Shown piece after piece: positions 56,318 through 64,000 of a DNA stretch of 64,000 nt. Both the position numbers and the translations under genes were made by a program. The notes beneath the pieces were generated by a model, which worked only from the letters and a program-made list of their open reading frames with translations, ran no database searches and had not been told where the DNA came from. Every line of letters begins with the position of its first letter. Within the stretch, counting starts at the first letter, position 1. The DNA comes from Devosia sp. (GTDB lineage Bacteria; Pseudomonadota; Alphaproteobacteria; Rhizobiales; Devosiaceae), in NCBI RefSeq assembly GCF_024707125.1, contig NZ_JANQAH010000011.1, positions 1 through 64,000 on the forward strand, written 5' to 3'.

Positions 56318-57418
56318 ATGGGCGCCTATATCATCCGCCGTCTATTGCTGATGATTCCGACGATCTTCGGCATCATGGCTGTTTCCTTTCTCATCACCCA
56401 GTTTGCCCCCGGCGGCCCTGTAGAGCAGGCGCTGGCCAATATGTCGGGCCAGAATGTTGACCTGAGCGAACGCGTGACCGGTGGCGGCGACGAGACCCTG
56501 TCCCAGCCGCCGCAGGGTGGACACCAGCAGGGCGGCGAATATCGTGGCCGGCAGGGCCTGCCACCGGAGCTGGTCGCGCGCATCGAAAAGCAGTTCGGTT
56601 TCGACAAGCCGCCGCTCGAGCGCTTTGGCAACATGCTCTGGAACTATCTGCGCTTCGATTTCGGCGAGAGCTATTATCGCGACATTTCGGTGATCGACCT
56701 CGTCGTCGAGAAAATGCCGGTCTCGATCTCGCTCGGGCTTTGGATGACGCTGATCGCCTATGGCGTTTCGATTCCGCTGGGGATCGCCAAGGCCCGCCGC
56801 GATGGCTCGCGCTTCGACGTCTGGACTTCCACCGTGGTCATCATCGGCTATGCCGTGCCCGGCTTTCTGGTCGCCATTGCGCTTGTCGTGCTCTTTTCCG
56901 GTGGCAGTTTCTGGTCCATCTTTCCGCTAAGGGGGCTCACCTCCCCCGGCTTTGCCAATTTCCCGCTCTGGCGGCAGGTGCTCGACTATTTCTGGCACCT
57001 TGTCCTGCCGATCACCGCCATGGGTCTCGGCGCCTTCGCCACGGCGACGCTGCTCACCAAGAATTCCTTCCTCGATGAAATCTCCAAGCAATATGTGGTG
57101 ACGGCCCGCGCCAAAGGGCTGACGGAAAACCGCGTGCTTTATGGCCACGTCTTCCGCAATGCCATGATGCTGATCATCGCCAGCTTTCCCGGCGCCTTTA
57201 TCGGTGCGTTCTTCGGCGGCTCCCTGCTGATCGAGACCATCTTCTCGCTCGACGGGCTCGGCCTCCTTGGCTTCGAAGCCATCGCCACGCGGGACTATCC
57301 CGTGGTGTTTGCCACGCTCTACATCTTCTCGCTGCTCGGCCTCGTCATCGGGCTGATTTCCGATCTCGCCTATATGTGGGTCGACCCGCGGCTCGATTTC
57401 GAAAGCCGCGACACATGA
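56318..57418 (+). CDS. yejB: Peptide/oligopeptide ABC transporter permease (YejB-like)
   Basis: A 366-residue DppB-type permease. Its first helix (IIRRLLLMIPTIFGIMAVSFLI) is followed by a long periplasmic insert (about 36-90, with Gly/Gln-rich GGHQQGGEYRGRQG) as in YejB, then the coupling motif VVTARAKGLTENRVLYGHVFRNAM (about 264-287). In E. coli, YejABEF imports peptide antibiotics such as microcin C and other peptides. AGGAAACGAG precedes the ATG. It overlaps yejE by 4 nt. Confidence 0.93.
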   Translation: MGAYIIRRLLLMIPTIFGIMAVSFLITQFAPGGPVEQALANMSGQNVDLSERVTGGGDETLSQPPQGGHQQGGEYRGRQGLPPELVARIEKQFGFDKPPLERFGNMLWNYLRFDFGESYYRDISVIDLVVEKMPVSISLGLWMTLIAYGVSIPLGIAKARRDGSRFDVWTSTVVIIGYAVPGFLVAIALVVLFSGGSFWSIFPLRGLTSPGFANFPLWRQVLDYFWHLVLPITAMGLGAFATATLLTKNSFLDEISKQYVVTARAKGLTENRVLYGHVFRNAMMLIIASFPGAFIGAFFGGSLLIETIFSLDGLGLLGFEAIATRDYPVVFATLYIFSLLGLVIGLISDLAYMWVDPRLDFESRDT

Positions 57419-58509
57419 GCATGTCACCGCTCAACCAGCGCCGCTGGGCCAATTTCCGCGCCAACAAGCGCGGCTGGTGGTCGCTCTGGATTTTCCTCGT
57501 GCTCTTCGTGCTGACGCTGGGCGCCGAATTCATCACCAATGACCGGCCCATCATCGTCTCCTACAAGGGCGAACTGCTGGTCCCCTCGGTCGTCACCTAT
57601 CCCGAAGCCAAATTCGGCGGCTTCCTTGCGACGACCGACTACCGCCAGCCCTTCATCGCCGACGAGATTGCGGCCAATGGCTGGGCCATCTGGCCGCCGG
57701 TGCGCTTCAGCCATGATACGGTGGATGGTTACCTCCCCTCCTCCGGCACCAATCCTCCAAGCTGGATGCAGAGCTGGGACCAGTTCTGTTCGCGCTATCC
57801 GCTGGGCACGGCCGATCCCAATTGCAATCTCGGTAATTATCACTGGCTCGGCACCGACGACCGCGGCCGCGACGTGCTGGCCCGCCTCGTCTACGGCTTC
57901 CGCATCTCAATTCTTTTCGGCCTGATCCTGACAATCTTCTCGTCGATCATCGGCGTCTTCGCCGGGGCCGTGCAGGGTTACTTCGGCGGTTGGATCGACC
58001 TCATCGCCCAGCGCCTGATCGAAATCTGGACCTCTGTGCCCGCGCTCTATCTGCTACTGATCATTTCAAGCGTCATCGCCCCAAGCTTCTGGGTTCTCCT
58101 CGGCATATTGCTGCTCTTCTCCTGGGTCTCGCTCGTGGGCATCGTCCGCGCCGAATTCCTGCGCGCCCGCAACTTTGAATATGTGAACGCCGCCCGAGCG
58201 CTCGGCGTCTCCAATGGCGTGATCATGTGGCGACACCTCCTGCCCAATGCCATGGTGGCGACGCTGACCTTCATGCCCTTCATTCTCTCGGGCTCGGTGA
58301 CGACCCTCACCTCGCTCGATTTCCTCGGTTTCGGCCTGCCGCTTGGTTCACCCTCGCTGGGCGAACTGCTGGCACAGGGCAAGCGCAACCTGCAGGCGCC
58401 CTGGCTGGGGCTGACTGGCTTCTTCACCATCGCCATCATGATGACACTGCTGGTCTTCATCGGCGAAGCCGTCCGCGACGCCTTCGATCCGCGGAAGACG
58501 TTCTCATGA
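57415..58509 (+). CDS. yejE: Peptide/oligopeptide ABC transporter permease (YejE-like)
   Basis: A 364-residue DppC-type permease. It has an N-terminal helix (SLWIFLVLFVLTLGAEFI), a long periplasmic loop characteristic of YejE (about 45-145, including HWLGTDDRGRDVLARL), and the coupling motif EYVNAARALGVSNGVIMWRHLLPNA (about 258-282). The ATG at 57415 overlaps the yejB stop; the ATP-binding gene starts inside its own stop (ATGA). Together they form one translationally coupled operon. Confidence 0.93.
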   Translation: MSMSPLNQRRWANFRANKRGWWSLWIFLVLFVLTLGAEFITNDRPIIVSYKGELLVPSVVTYPEAKFGGFLATTDYRQPFIADEIAANGWAIWPPVRFSHDTVDGYLPSSGTNPPSWMQSWDQFCSRYPLGTADPNCNLGNYHWLGTDDRGRDVLARLVYGFRISILFGLILTIFSSIIGVFAGAVQGYFGGWIDLIAQRLIEIWTSVPALYLLLIISSVIAPSFWVLLGILLLFSWVSLVGIVRAEFLRARNFEYVNAARALGVSNGVIMWRHLLPNAMVATLTFMPFILSGSVTTLTSLDFLGFGLPLGSPSLGELLAQGKRNLQAPWLGLTGFFTIAIMMTLLVFIGEAVRDAFDPRKTFS

Positions 58510-60129
58510 CCAGCCCTCTCCTCTCCGTCCGCGACCTGACCATCCGCTTCGGCGCCTTCGAGGCGGCCAAGAAGGTCAGCTTCGATATCGCGCCCGGCGA
58601 AACGCTGGCGCTGGTGGGCGAAAGTGGCTCGGGCAAGTCGGTGACGGCTTTGTCGATCCTGAAACTCCTGCCGCCCTCGGCCACGCTCGAAGGCACAGTG
58701 ATGCTCGGGGCGCAGAACCTTGCTGCGGCCTCCGTCGATCAGTTGCGCGCCGTGCGTGGCAATGATGTCGGCATGATCTTTCAGGAGCCGATGAGTTCGT
58801 TGAACCCGGTGCACACCGTGGGCAAACAGGTCGGCGAAATCCTCGCGACGCATCAGGGCCTGCGCCAGACGGCGGCACGCAAGCGTACGCTTGAACTGCT
58901 GGCGGAAGTCGGCATTCCTGATCCGGCAAGCCGCATCGACGACTATCCGCACCAGCTTTCGGGCGGCCAGCGCCAGCGCGTCATGATCGCCATGGCGCTG
59001 GCGAACAATCCAAAGCTGCTGATTGCAGACGAGCCAACCACGGCGCTCGATGTGACCGTGCAGGCGCAGATCCTCGCACTGCTGAAGAAGCTGCAGCGCC
59101 AGCACGGCATGGCCATGCTGTTCATCACCCATGACCTGACCATCGTGCGCAAGATCGCTGATCGCGTCTCCGTCATGACCCAAGGCGAGATCGTCGAGAG
59201 CGGGTCGACCGCCGAAATCTTCGCCAATCCCAAGCATGCCTATACGCAAAAACTGCTGGCTGCCGCGCCGCGTGGCGCTCCGGTGCTGCCCAAATCCGCC
59301 TCGCCCATTCTGGTCGAGACCAAGGACCTGAAAGTCTGGTTCCCGATCAAGCGCGGCCTCCTGCGCCGCACCGTCGGGCATGTCAGGGCCGTCGACGGCG
59401 TCGACATCGCCATCCACAAGGGCGAGACGCTGGGGGTAGTCGGCGAAAGCGGTTCCGGAAAATCCTCGCTCGGCTACGCACTGCTGCGCCTCATTCCCTC
59501 GGACGGCAGGATTGTCGTTCTGGGTCAGGAGATCGCCGGGCGCTCCGGCCGGGCCATGCGGCCGATGCGCAAGCATATGCAGATCGTCTTCCAGGACCCG
59601 TTCGGCTCCTTGAGCCCGCGCATGTCGGTAGGCGAGATCGTCGAAGAGGGCCTCAAGGTCCACATGCCGCGGCTGACGACGGCCGAGCGCGAAGCCAAGG
59701 TGGTCGCAGTGCTCAACGAAGTCGGCCTCGATCCCAAATCAACCAACCGCTACCCGCACGAGTTTTCCGGCGGCCAGCGTCAGCGTATCGCCATCGCCCG
59801 CGCCCTCGTGCTGGAGCCCGATTTCCTTGTGCTCGACGAGCCGACCTCGGCGCTCGACATCTCCATCCAGGCGCAGGTCATCGACCTCCTGCGCGATGTG
59901 CAGCGCCGTCGCGACCTGACCTATCTCTTCATCAGCCACGACCTGCGCGTCGTAAAAGCCCTCGCCCATTCGGTGGTCGTCATGCGCAATGGCAAGATCG
60001 TCGAGATCGGGGCCTGCCGCCGGCATTTTCGCCCGGCCCCGCGACCCCTATACGCGCCAATTGATGGCGGCCGCTTTCGATATCGAAACCGCAACCGACG
60101 GCTTGTTCCCGGCGGAAAAAAGCGACTAA
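58506..60129 (+). CDS. yejF: Peptide/oligopeptide ABC transporter double ATPase (YejF-like), frameshifted at the C-terminus as read
   Basis: A fused Dpp-type double ATPase. The first half has Walker [14 protein letters not shown], signature [12 protein letters not shown] and Walker [15 protein letters not shown]. The second half has Walker [15 protein letters not shown], signature [12 protein letters not shown] and Walker [15 protein letters not shown]. An extra G in the run 60009-60012 shifts the last about 40 codons. Without it, the end reads [19 protein letters not shown] and on to FPAEKSD, and stops at 60129 (540 residues). As read, the frame instead runs to 60164, overlapping yejA, with a non-family Arg-rich end. 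Confidence 0.88.
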
Positions 60130-60160
60130 CCTCAGTGCCACACAAAAGCGGAGCCAGCCA

Positions 60161-62014
60161 ATGAAGCTCTCGACCCTCCTCGCCTCCGGCCTCCTCGCGC
60201 TTGGCCTCGCCGCGCCGACGGTAGCCCAGACCCCGACCGGCGTGTGGGTGCATGCCGATAGTCTCACCGAGGCCCCGAAATATCCCGAAGGCTTTGCCCA
60301 TTTCGACTACGTCAATCCCGATGCGCCCCAGGGCGGCACGGTGCGGCTCGGCGACCGCGGCGGCTTTGACACCTTCAATCCCATCCTGCCCAAGGGCGAA
60401 GTCGCGAGCGGTATCGGTCTGATCTACGAAACCCTTCTTACCGCCTCGCTCGATGAGGTAAACACCTCCTACGGCATGCTGGCCGAGGCGATGAAAGTGG
60501 CCGACGACTATGGTTCGGTGATCTTCCGCATGGACCCCAAGGCGCGCTGGCACGATGGCGAGCCGGTCACCGCCGAGGACGTCGTCTGGTCCTTCGAAAA
60601 ATCCAAGGAACTGAGCCCGGTCTATACTCAATACTACGCCAACATCGTGAGCGCCGAAGTGACGGCGCCGGGCGAAGTGACCTTCACCTTCGACATGACC
60701 GGTAACCGCGAGCTGCCCCATATCCTGGGTCAGCTCCTCGTCATGCCGCAGCACTGGTGGGAGGGCACTGATGCCAGTGGCAAGCCGCGTAATCTCGGCG
60801 AATCCACCCTCGAACCGCCGCTGGGCTCCGGCCCCTACAAGCTCGCCAGCTTCGAGGCCGGACGTTCGGTGACCTATGAGCGCGTCGACGACTATTGGGC
60901 CAAGGACCACCCGACCCAGATCGGCTCGAACAATTTTGATGAGATCCGCTACGAATATTTCCTCGATGAATCCGTCTGGTTCGAAGCTTTTAAGGGCGAC
61001 CAGTTCGATTTCTGGAGTGAGTACACCGCCCGCCGCTGGGCCACGGGCTTTGATTTCCCCGCCGTCGCCGATGGCCGTGTGATCAAGGAAGAATTCCCGC
61101 AGGACTATAATGGCCGCGGAGAAATGGTGGGCTTCATCCCCAATCTGCGCCGCGAAAAATTCCAGGACCAGCGCGTCCGCGAAGCGCTGAACCATGCCTT
61201 CGATTTCGAAGAGCTGAACAACACCATCTTCTACAACCAGTATGCGCGGGTGAATTCCTACTTCTTCGGCCTGCCTTTCGCTGCCAAGGGCCTGCCGCAG
61301 GGCGAGGTGCTGGAAATCCTCGAAGGCGTAAAGGACCAGATTCCGGCGACGGTTTTCACTGAGGAATTTGTCAACCCGATAAATGGCGACCCGACCAAGC
61401 TGCGGGAAAACCTGCGCAAGGCGCTCGGGCTTCTCACCGAAGCCGGCTATACGCTCAACGGCACCCAGCTTGTCGACGCCAATGGCCAACAGCTGAGCTT
61501 TGAAATCCTGATGCATCAGCCGACGCTGGAGGCCATTGCCGCCAATCTGCAGCGCAATCTCGGCCAGATCGGCATTGCCGTCAGCGTGCGCATGGTCGAC
61601 ACGCCGCAATATATCAACCGGTTGCGCAGCTTCGATTATGACATGATCTACGCCAGCTGGGCCCAGTCCTATTCGCCGGGCAATGAGCAGCGCTATTTCT
61701 TCGGCTCATCGAGCGCCAACGAAGAGGGCTCGCGCAATTATGCCGGCATCGCCGATCCCGGCATCGACGCACTGATCGACAAGCTCGTCGCGGCGGAAGA
61801 TCGCGACACCCAGCTGGCCGTCACCGAGGCGCTCGACCGCGTGCTCCTCGCCCACGATTTCGTCGTGCCGGGCTATTCCCTGCGCTATTCGCGCACCGCT
61901 CGCTGGGACCGTTTTAGCCGCCCCGAAACGCTGCCCGAATTTGCCAATGGTTTCCCCACCATCTGGTGGTGGGATGCTGAAAAGGCGGCAAAGACCGGAG
62001 GCGCGGGCCAGTAA
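60161..62014 (+). CDS. yejA: Peptide ABC transporter substrate-binding protein (YejA-like)
   Basis: A periplasmic receptor of 617 residues. It has a signal peptide (about 1-22, cleavage after VAQ) and then the SBP_bac_5 fold with the YejA-type start (YPEGFAHFDYVNPDAPQGGT), LGSGPYKLASFEAG and the C-terminal WWWDAEKAAKTGG. Length and Trp-rich end fit YejA rather than DppA. GGAG lies 7 nt before the ATG. It is last in the operon (B-E-F-A), whereas yejA is usually first. Confidence 0.93.
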   Translation: MKLSTLLASGLLALGLAAPTVAQTPTGVWVHADSLTEAPKYPEGFAHFDYVNPDAPQGGTVRLGDRGGFDTFNPILPKGEVASGIGLIYETLLTASLDEVNTSYGMLAEAMKVADDYGSVIFRMDPKARWHDGEPVTAEDVVWSFEKSKELSPVYTQYYANIVSAEVTAPGEVTFTFDMTGNRELPHILGQLLVMPQHWWEGTDASGKPRNLGESTLEPPLGSGPYKLASFEAGRSVTYERVDDYWAKDHPTQIGSNNFDEIRYEYFLDESVWFEAFKGDQFDFWSEYTARRWATGFDFPAVADGRVIKEEFPQDYNGRGEMVGFIPNLRREKFQDQRVREALNHAFDFEELNNTIFYNQYARVNSYFFGLPFAAKGLPQGEVLEILEGVKDQIPATVFTEEFVNPINGDPTKLRENLRKALGLLTEAGYTLNGTQLVDANGQQLSFEILMHQPTLEAIAANLQRNLGQIGIAVSVRMVDTPQYINRLRSFDYDMIYASWAQSYSPGNEQRYFFGSSSANEEGSRNYAGIADPGIDALIDKLVAAEDRDTQLAVTEALDRVLLAHDFVVPGYSLRYSRTARWDRFSRPETLPEFANGFPTIWWWDAEKAAKTGGAGQ

Positions 62015-62092
62015 TCCTGTCACGACAGTGTCGTCGGCCCTGTGCAGTTATCCGCCCGCCATATGGGCGATATTTCTACAAGGACTTTGGGC

Positions 62093-63451
62093 ATGACGAA
62101 CACCATCACCCGCCGCTTGGCTTTGCAACTCCTCGGCTCCGCCGCAGCCCTGCCCTTTATCGCCTCGGCCCTTCCGGCCGTGGCGCAGGAGGCTGCCGGC
62201 CGCATCATCGTCCTGTCCGACCTGCACTCGGCTTATGAGCGCACGGCGGAACTGCTGGCAACTCTCGAAAGCGAAGTCGCCAGCAACCCGGTCCCCCATA
62301 TCGTCCTGATCAACGGCGACGTGTTCGAGCTGGGCAATGTGGTTGCCGTGCGTTCGGCCGGCATCATCGACTGGGCCTTCCTCGAAGCCGTCGCTGCCCT
62401 CGCCCCGACTGTCCTCAATATCGGCAATCACGAACCCGATCTTGATCCCGACCTCGCCAATGTCATCGCGCAGGCCGAGGAAATCGGCATTACCGTCGTC
62501 AGCAACATCACCGACACGCGCACGGGCGAGCTCTATGCCAGTGCGACCACCGACCTGACGCTGGGCGACCTGCCGGTCCGCGTCGTCGGCATCGCCACCG
62601 ACAAGCTCAACACCTATCCCAAGGATAGCCGCGAGGCCCTCACCATTCCCGAGCCCGCCGCCTGGGCCACGGAAAACCTCGCCGGTCTCCTCGACGGTGA
62701 TGTCCTGCCCATCGTTCTCAGCCATGCCGGCGTTGTCGCCGACCGCGCCATACTGCCGCTCCTCGCCGATGGCACGCTGATCGTCGGCGGCCACGATCAC
62801 CTGACCTTCACCCATGACGAAGGCAAGACCCGCTACGTCCATACCGGCTCGTGGAGCAGCACCTATACGGTGGTGTCGGTTGCTGCCGACAAGTCGATGT
62901 CGGTCGAGCAGTCCCGTGTGCGCGACGACGTCACGCCCAATGAAGCTCTTGCTGCGCTGATCGCTGAGACCCTCGCCGAGCACCTCACCGAAGAAGAACT
63001 TGCCGCCATCGGCACCAGCCCCGCGGCGATGACGCTGGCCCAGACCGGCCGCTTCGTTGCTGCAAGCATGGCTGCAGCCGGCGAAGGCGATATCGGCTTC
63101 ATTGGCCACACGACGCTGGGCAATGGTCTGCCGCAGGGCGACGTCAGCAAATATGCCTTTGACTCCGTCGTGCGCTTCGATGGCAAGCTGATGGTTGCCG
63201 AAGTCGATGCCAAGACGCTCGCTGAAATCCTCGCCGTGGTGAATCAGGACGAAGCCCAGACGCTGGAACAGCGCACCGGCGACTTCCTCTACGCCGCCCC
63301 GACGGGCCTCCCCACCAAGGACGTCTACCGTCTCGTGACCAATGACTGGTCGGCGACCAACCAGAAATCGTACTTTGGGCGGGAAGATCTGGTTTTCACG
63401 CCGGGTCCGGACGTGGGCCTGAAGGCGCTGGTTGTCGCAGCGCTGAAGTAA
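62093..63451 (+). CDS. Tat-exported metallophosphoesterase (5'-nucleotidase/UshA superfamily)
   Basis: A periplasmic phosphoesterase of 452 residues. A twin-arginine signal (TRRLALQLLG, about 5-14, cleavage near AVAQ) precedes the five metal motifs: SDLHS, INGDVFELG, IGNHEPD, LSHAGV and VGGHDHLTF. The C-terminal half (about 290-450) looks like a reduced 5'-nucleotidase substrate domain. It may release phosphate from nucleotides or similar esters outside the cytoplasm. It starts 79 nt after yejA and has AAGGA upstream; co-transcription with the peptide importer is possible but unproven. Confidence 0.88.
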   Translation: MTNTITRRLALQLLGSAAALPFIASALPAVAQEAAGRIIVLSDLHSAYERTAELLATLESEVASNPVPHIVLINGDVFELGNVVAVRSAGIIDWAFLEAVAALAPTVLNIGNHEPDLDPDLANVIAQAEEIGITVVSNITDTRTGELYASATTDLTLGDLPVRVVGIATDKLNTYPKDSREALTIPEPAAWATENLAGLLDGDVLPIVLSHAGVVADRAILPLLADGTLIVGGHDHLTFTHDEGKTRYVHTGSWSSTYTVVSVAADKSMSVEQSRVRDDVTPNEALAALIAETLAEHLTEEELAAIGTSPAAMTLAQTGRFVAASMAAAGEGDIGFIGHTTLGNGLPQGDVSKYAFDSVVRFDGKLMVAEVDAKTLAEILAVVNQDEAQTLEQRTGDFLYAAPTGLPTKDVYRLVTNDWSATNQKSYFGREDLVFTPGPDVGLKALVVAALK

Positions 63452-63468
63452 GGTCTTGTGCCCGCCAA

Positions 63469-63585
63469 CACCCCCTCCCGGCCTCCCCCATCAAGGGGGA
63501 GTTGCAGGGACAGCGATTTTGACTCGATGGTGCCAAACACTCGATGCGACACCTCCCCCTTGATGGGGGAGGATGGGAGGGGGTG
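63469..63585. repeat. Long imperfect inverted repeat (33-nt arms)
   Basis: The arms at 63469-63501 and 63553-63585 match in 31 of 33 positions and each contain an inner palindrome (CTCCCCC...GGGGGAG around ATCAA). They enclose a 51-nt centre. It is probably a dispersed intergenic element; it also lies between two convergent genes and could end transcription from both. Confidence 0.8.
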
Positions 63586-63602
63586 ACGGGAGCCACCAGC
63601 GA

Positions 63603-64000
63603 CTAGGTCGCCTTCCGCCCCACCAAATCCACCACATGCGACCTGCCGACATGGGTCAGCCCCTCGGCCAATTCCCTGTCCTCGTCGCTAAGGTGCAAAA
63701 TCTCGAGCGTCAAAAACTTCTCGGCCAGCAGCGCCTCGGTATAGAGGTTCTCCAAAATCCAGGCCCACCGGTCTTGTACTCAAGCTGCCGCGGACCGTAG
63801 CCCTGCAAGATCAGCAGCCCACCGGGCTTCAGCGTCTCGATCATGCCGGCGAAAATTTCGTCGCGCAGCTCGGGCCCGGCAAACTGGAAGAAAATCCCCG
63901 CCACGACATCGAAGCGGTCCTTCGGCCAGTCATAGTCGGAAATGTCGAGCAATTGCGTCTTGAGCGGCACGCCGCGCTTCGCAGCGAGCTTTTTTGCCTT
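63603..64000 (-). pseudogene. SAM-dependent methyltransferase (TehB-like), partial and frameshifted as read
   Basis: The 3' part of a class I methyltransferase gene; the start lies beyond the window edge. The first frame (from 64000) has the core pattern DISDYDWPKDRFDVVAGIFF, LKPGGLLILQGYGP and EYKTGGPG. After a missing base near 63757-63763 the normal end follows one frame over (ILENLYTEALLAEKFL through to VVDLVGRKAT), stopping at 63603. It probably methylates a small molecule; TehB relatives act on tellurite or similar compounds, but the substrate is open. Typed pseudogene because of the break as read. Confidence 0.75.

Noticed and set aside
60005..60015. Programmed ribosomal frameshift in yejF
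   Set aside because: There is no classical slippery heptamer with a downstream pseudoknot, and five other genes show comparable one-base breaks. Sequence error is simpler.

Overview
The window reads as a chromosomal segment of a GC-rich alphaproteobacterium of the Hyphomicrobiales. Devosia or a close relative is my best guess, from gene content only. Supporting markers are a PhyR/NepR/EcfG general stress response locus, a ChvE-type sugar ABC transporter, an Omp19-like lipoprotein, a Rhizobiales-style mdh-sucCDAB-lpdA cluster, and dispersed short palindromes with GAAA-type loops. I see no rRNA, tRNA, CRISPR array, transposase or prophage.

Layout. 0.2-4.6 kb: RND efflux pair (periplasmic adaptor plus inner-membrane pump). 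4.6-7.3 kb: S66 peptidase (frameshifted as read), WYL regulator and two VOC proteins. 7.4-12.8 kb: MmsB/MmsA/ChvE-type sugar ABC transporter and a GntR regulator. 12.9-19.5 kb: a three-gene operon of transglutaminase-DUF2126, ATP-grasp/alpha-E and transglutaminase proteins, a widespread but poorly understood predicted peptide-ligation system. 19.5-26.8 kb: a general stress response island with small membrane proteins, a lipid kinase, an HWE-type histidine kinase, a Crp/Fnr regulator, a degenerate receiver, EcfG, NepR and PhyR. 26.8-32.4 kb: YdcF-like protein, then a polar amino-acid ABC transporter with a thiamine-binding DUF77 protein and an AstE/AspA-type hydrolase. 32.4-41.5 kb: hexuronate catabolism (uxuA, kdgF-like cupin, kduD, kduI, GntR, TRAP transporter) with a few unrelated genes inserted. 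41.7-53.5 kb: lpdA, sucB, sucA, sucD, sucC and mdh with small inserts. 53.6-56.1 kb: small membrane protein, ZapE/AFG1 ATPase, Omp19-like lipoprotein and a small protein. 56.3-63.5 kb: yejBEFA-type peptide ABC transporter and a Tat-exported metallophosphoesterase. 63.6 kb to the end: a methyltransferase cut by the window edge.

Two results deserve most attention. First, five exact GGAAC-N16-CGTT promoters (the alphaproteobacterial EcfG consensus) lie in the window. Four ring the ecfG-nepR-phyR locus and one precedes a VOC gene at 6.9 kb, so part of the stress regulon can be read directly from the sequence. Second, six genes carry a single-base frameshift, mostly at short homopolymers, and each can be restored to a full-length family member by one base. 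This points to sequence error rather than gene decay, and those gene models should be treated accordingly.

How the genes work together: sugar, uronate, amino-acid and peptide uptake systems feed central metabolism. The uronate genes converge on 2-keto-3-deoxygluconate, and the suc/lpd/mdh block supplies 2-oxoglutarate dehydrogenase, succinyl-CoA synthetase and malate dehydrogenase.
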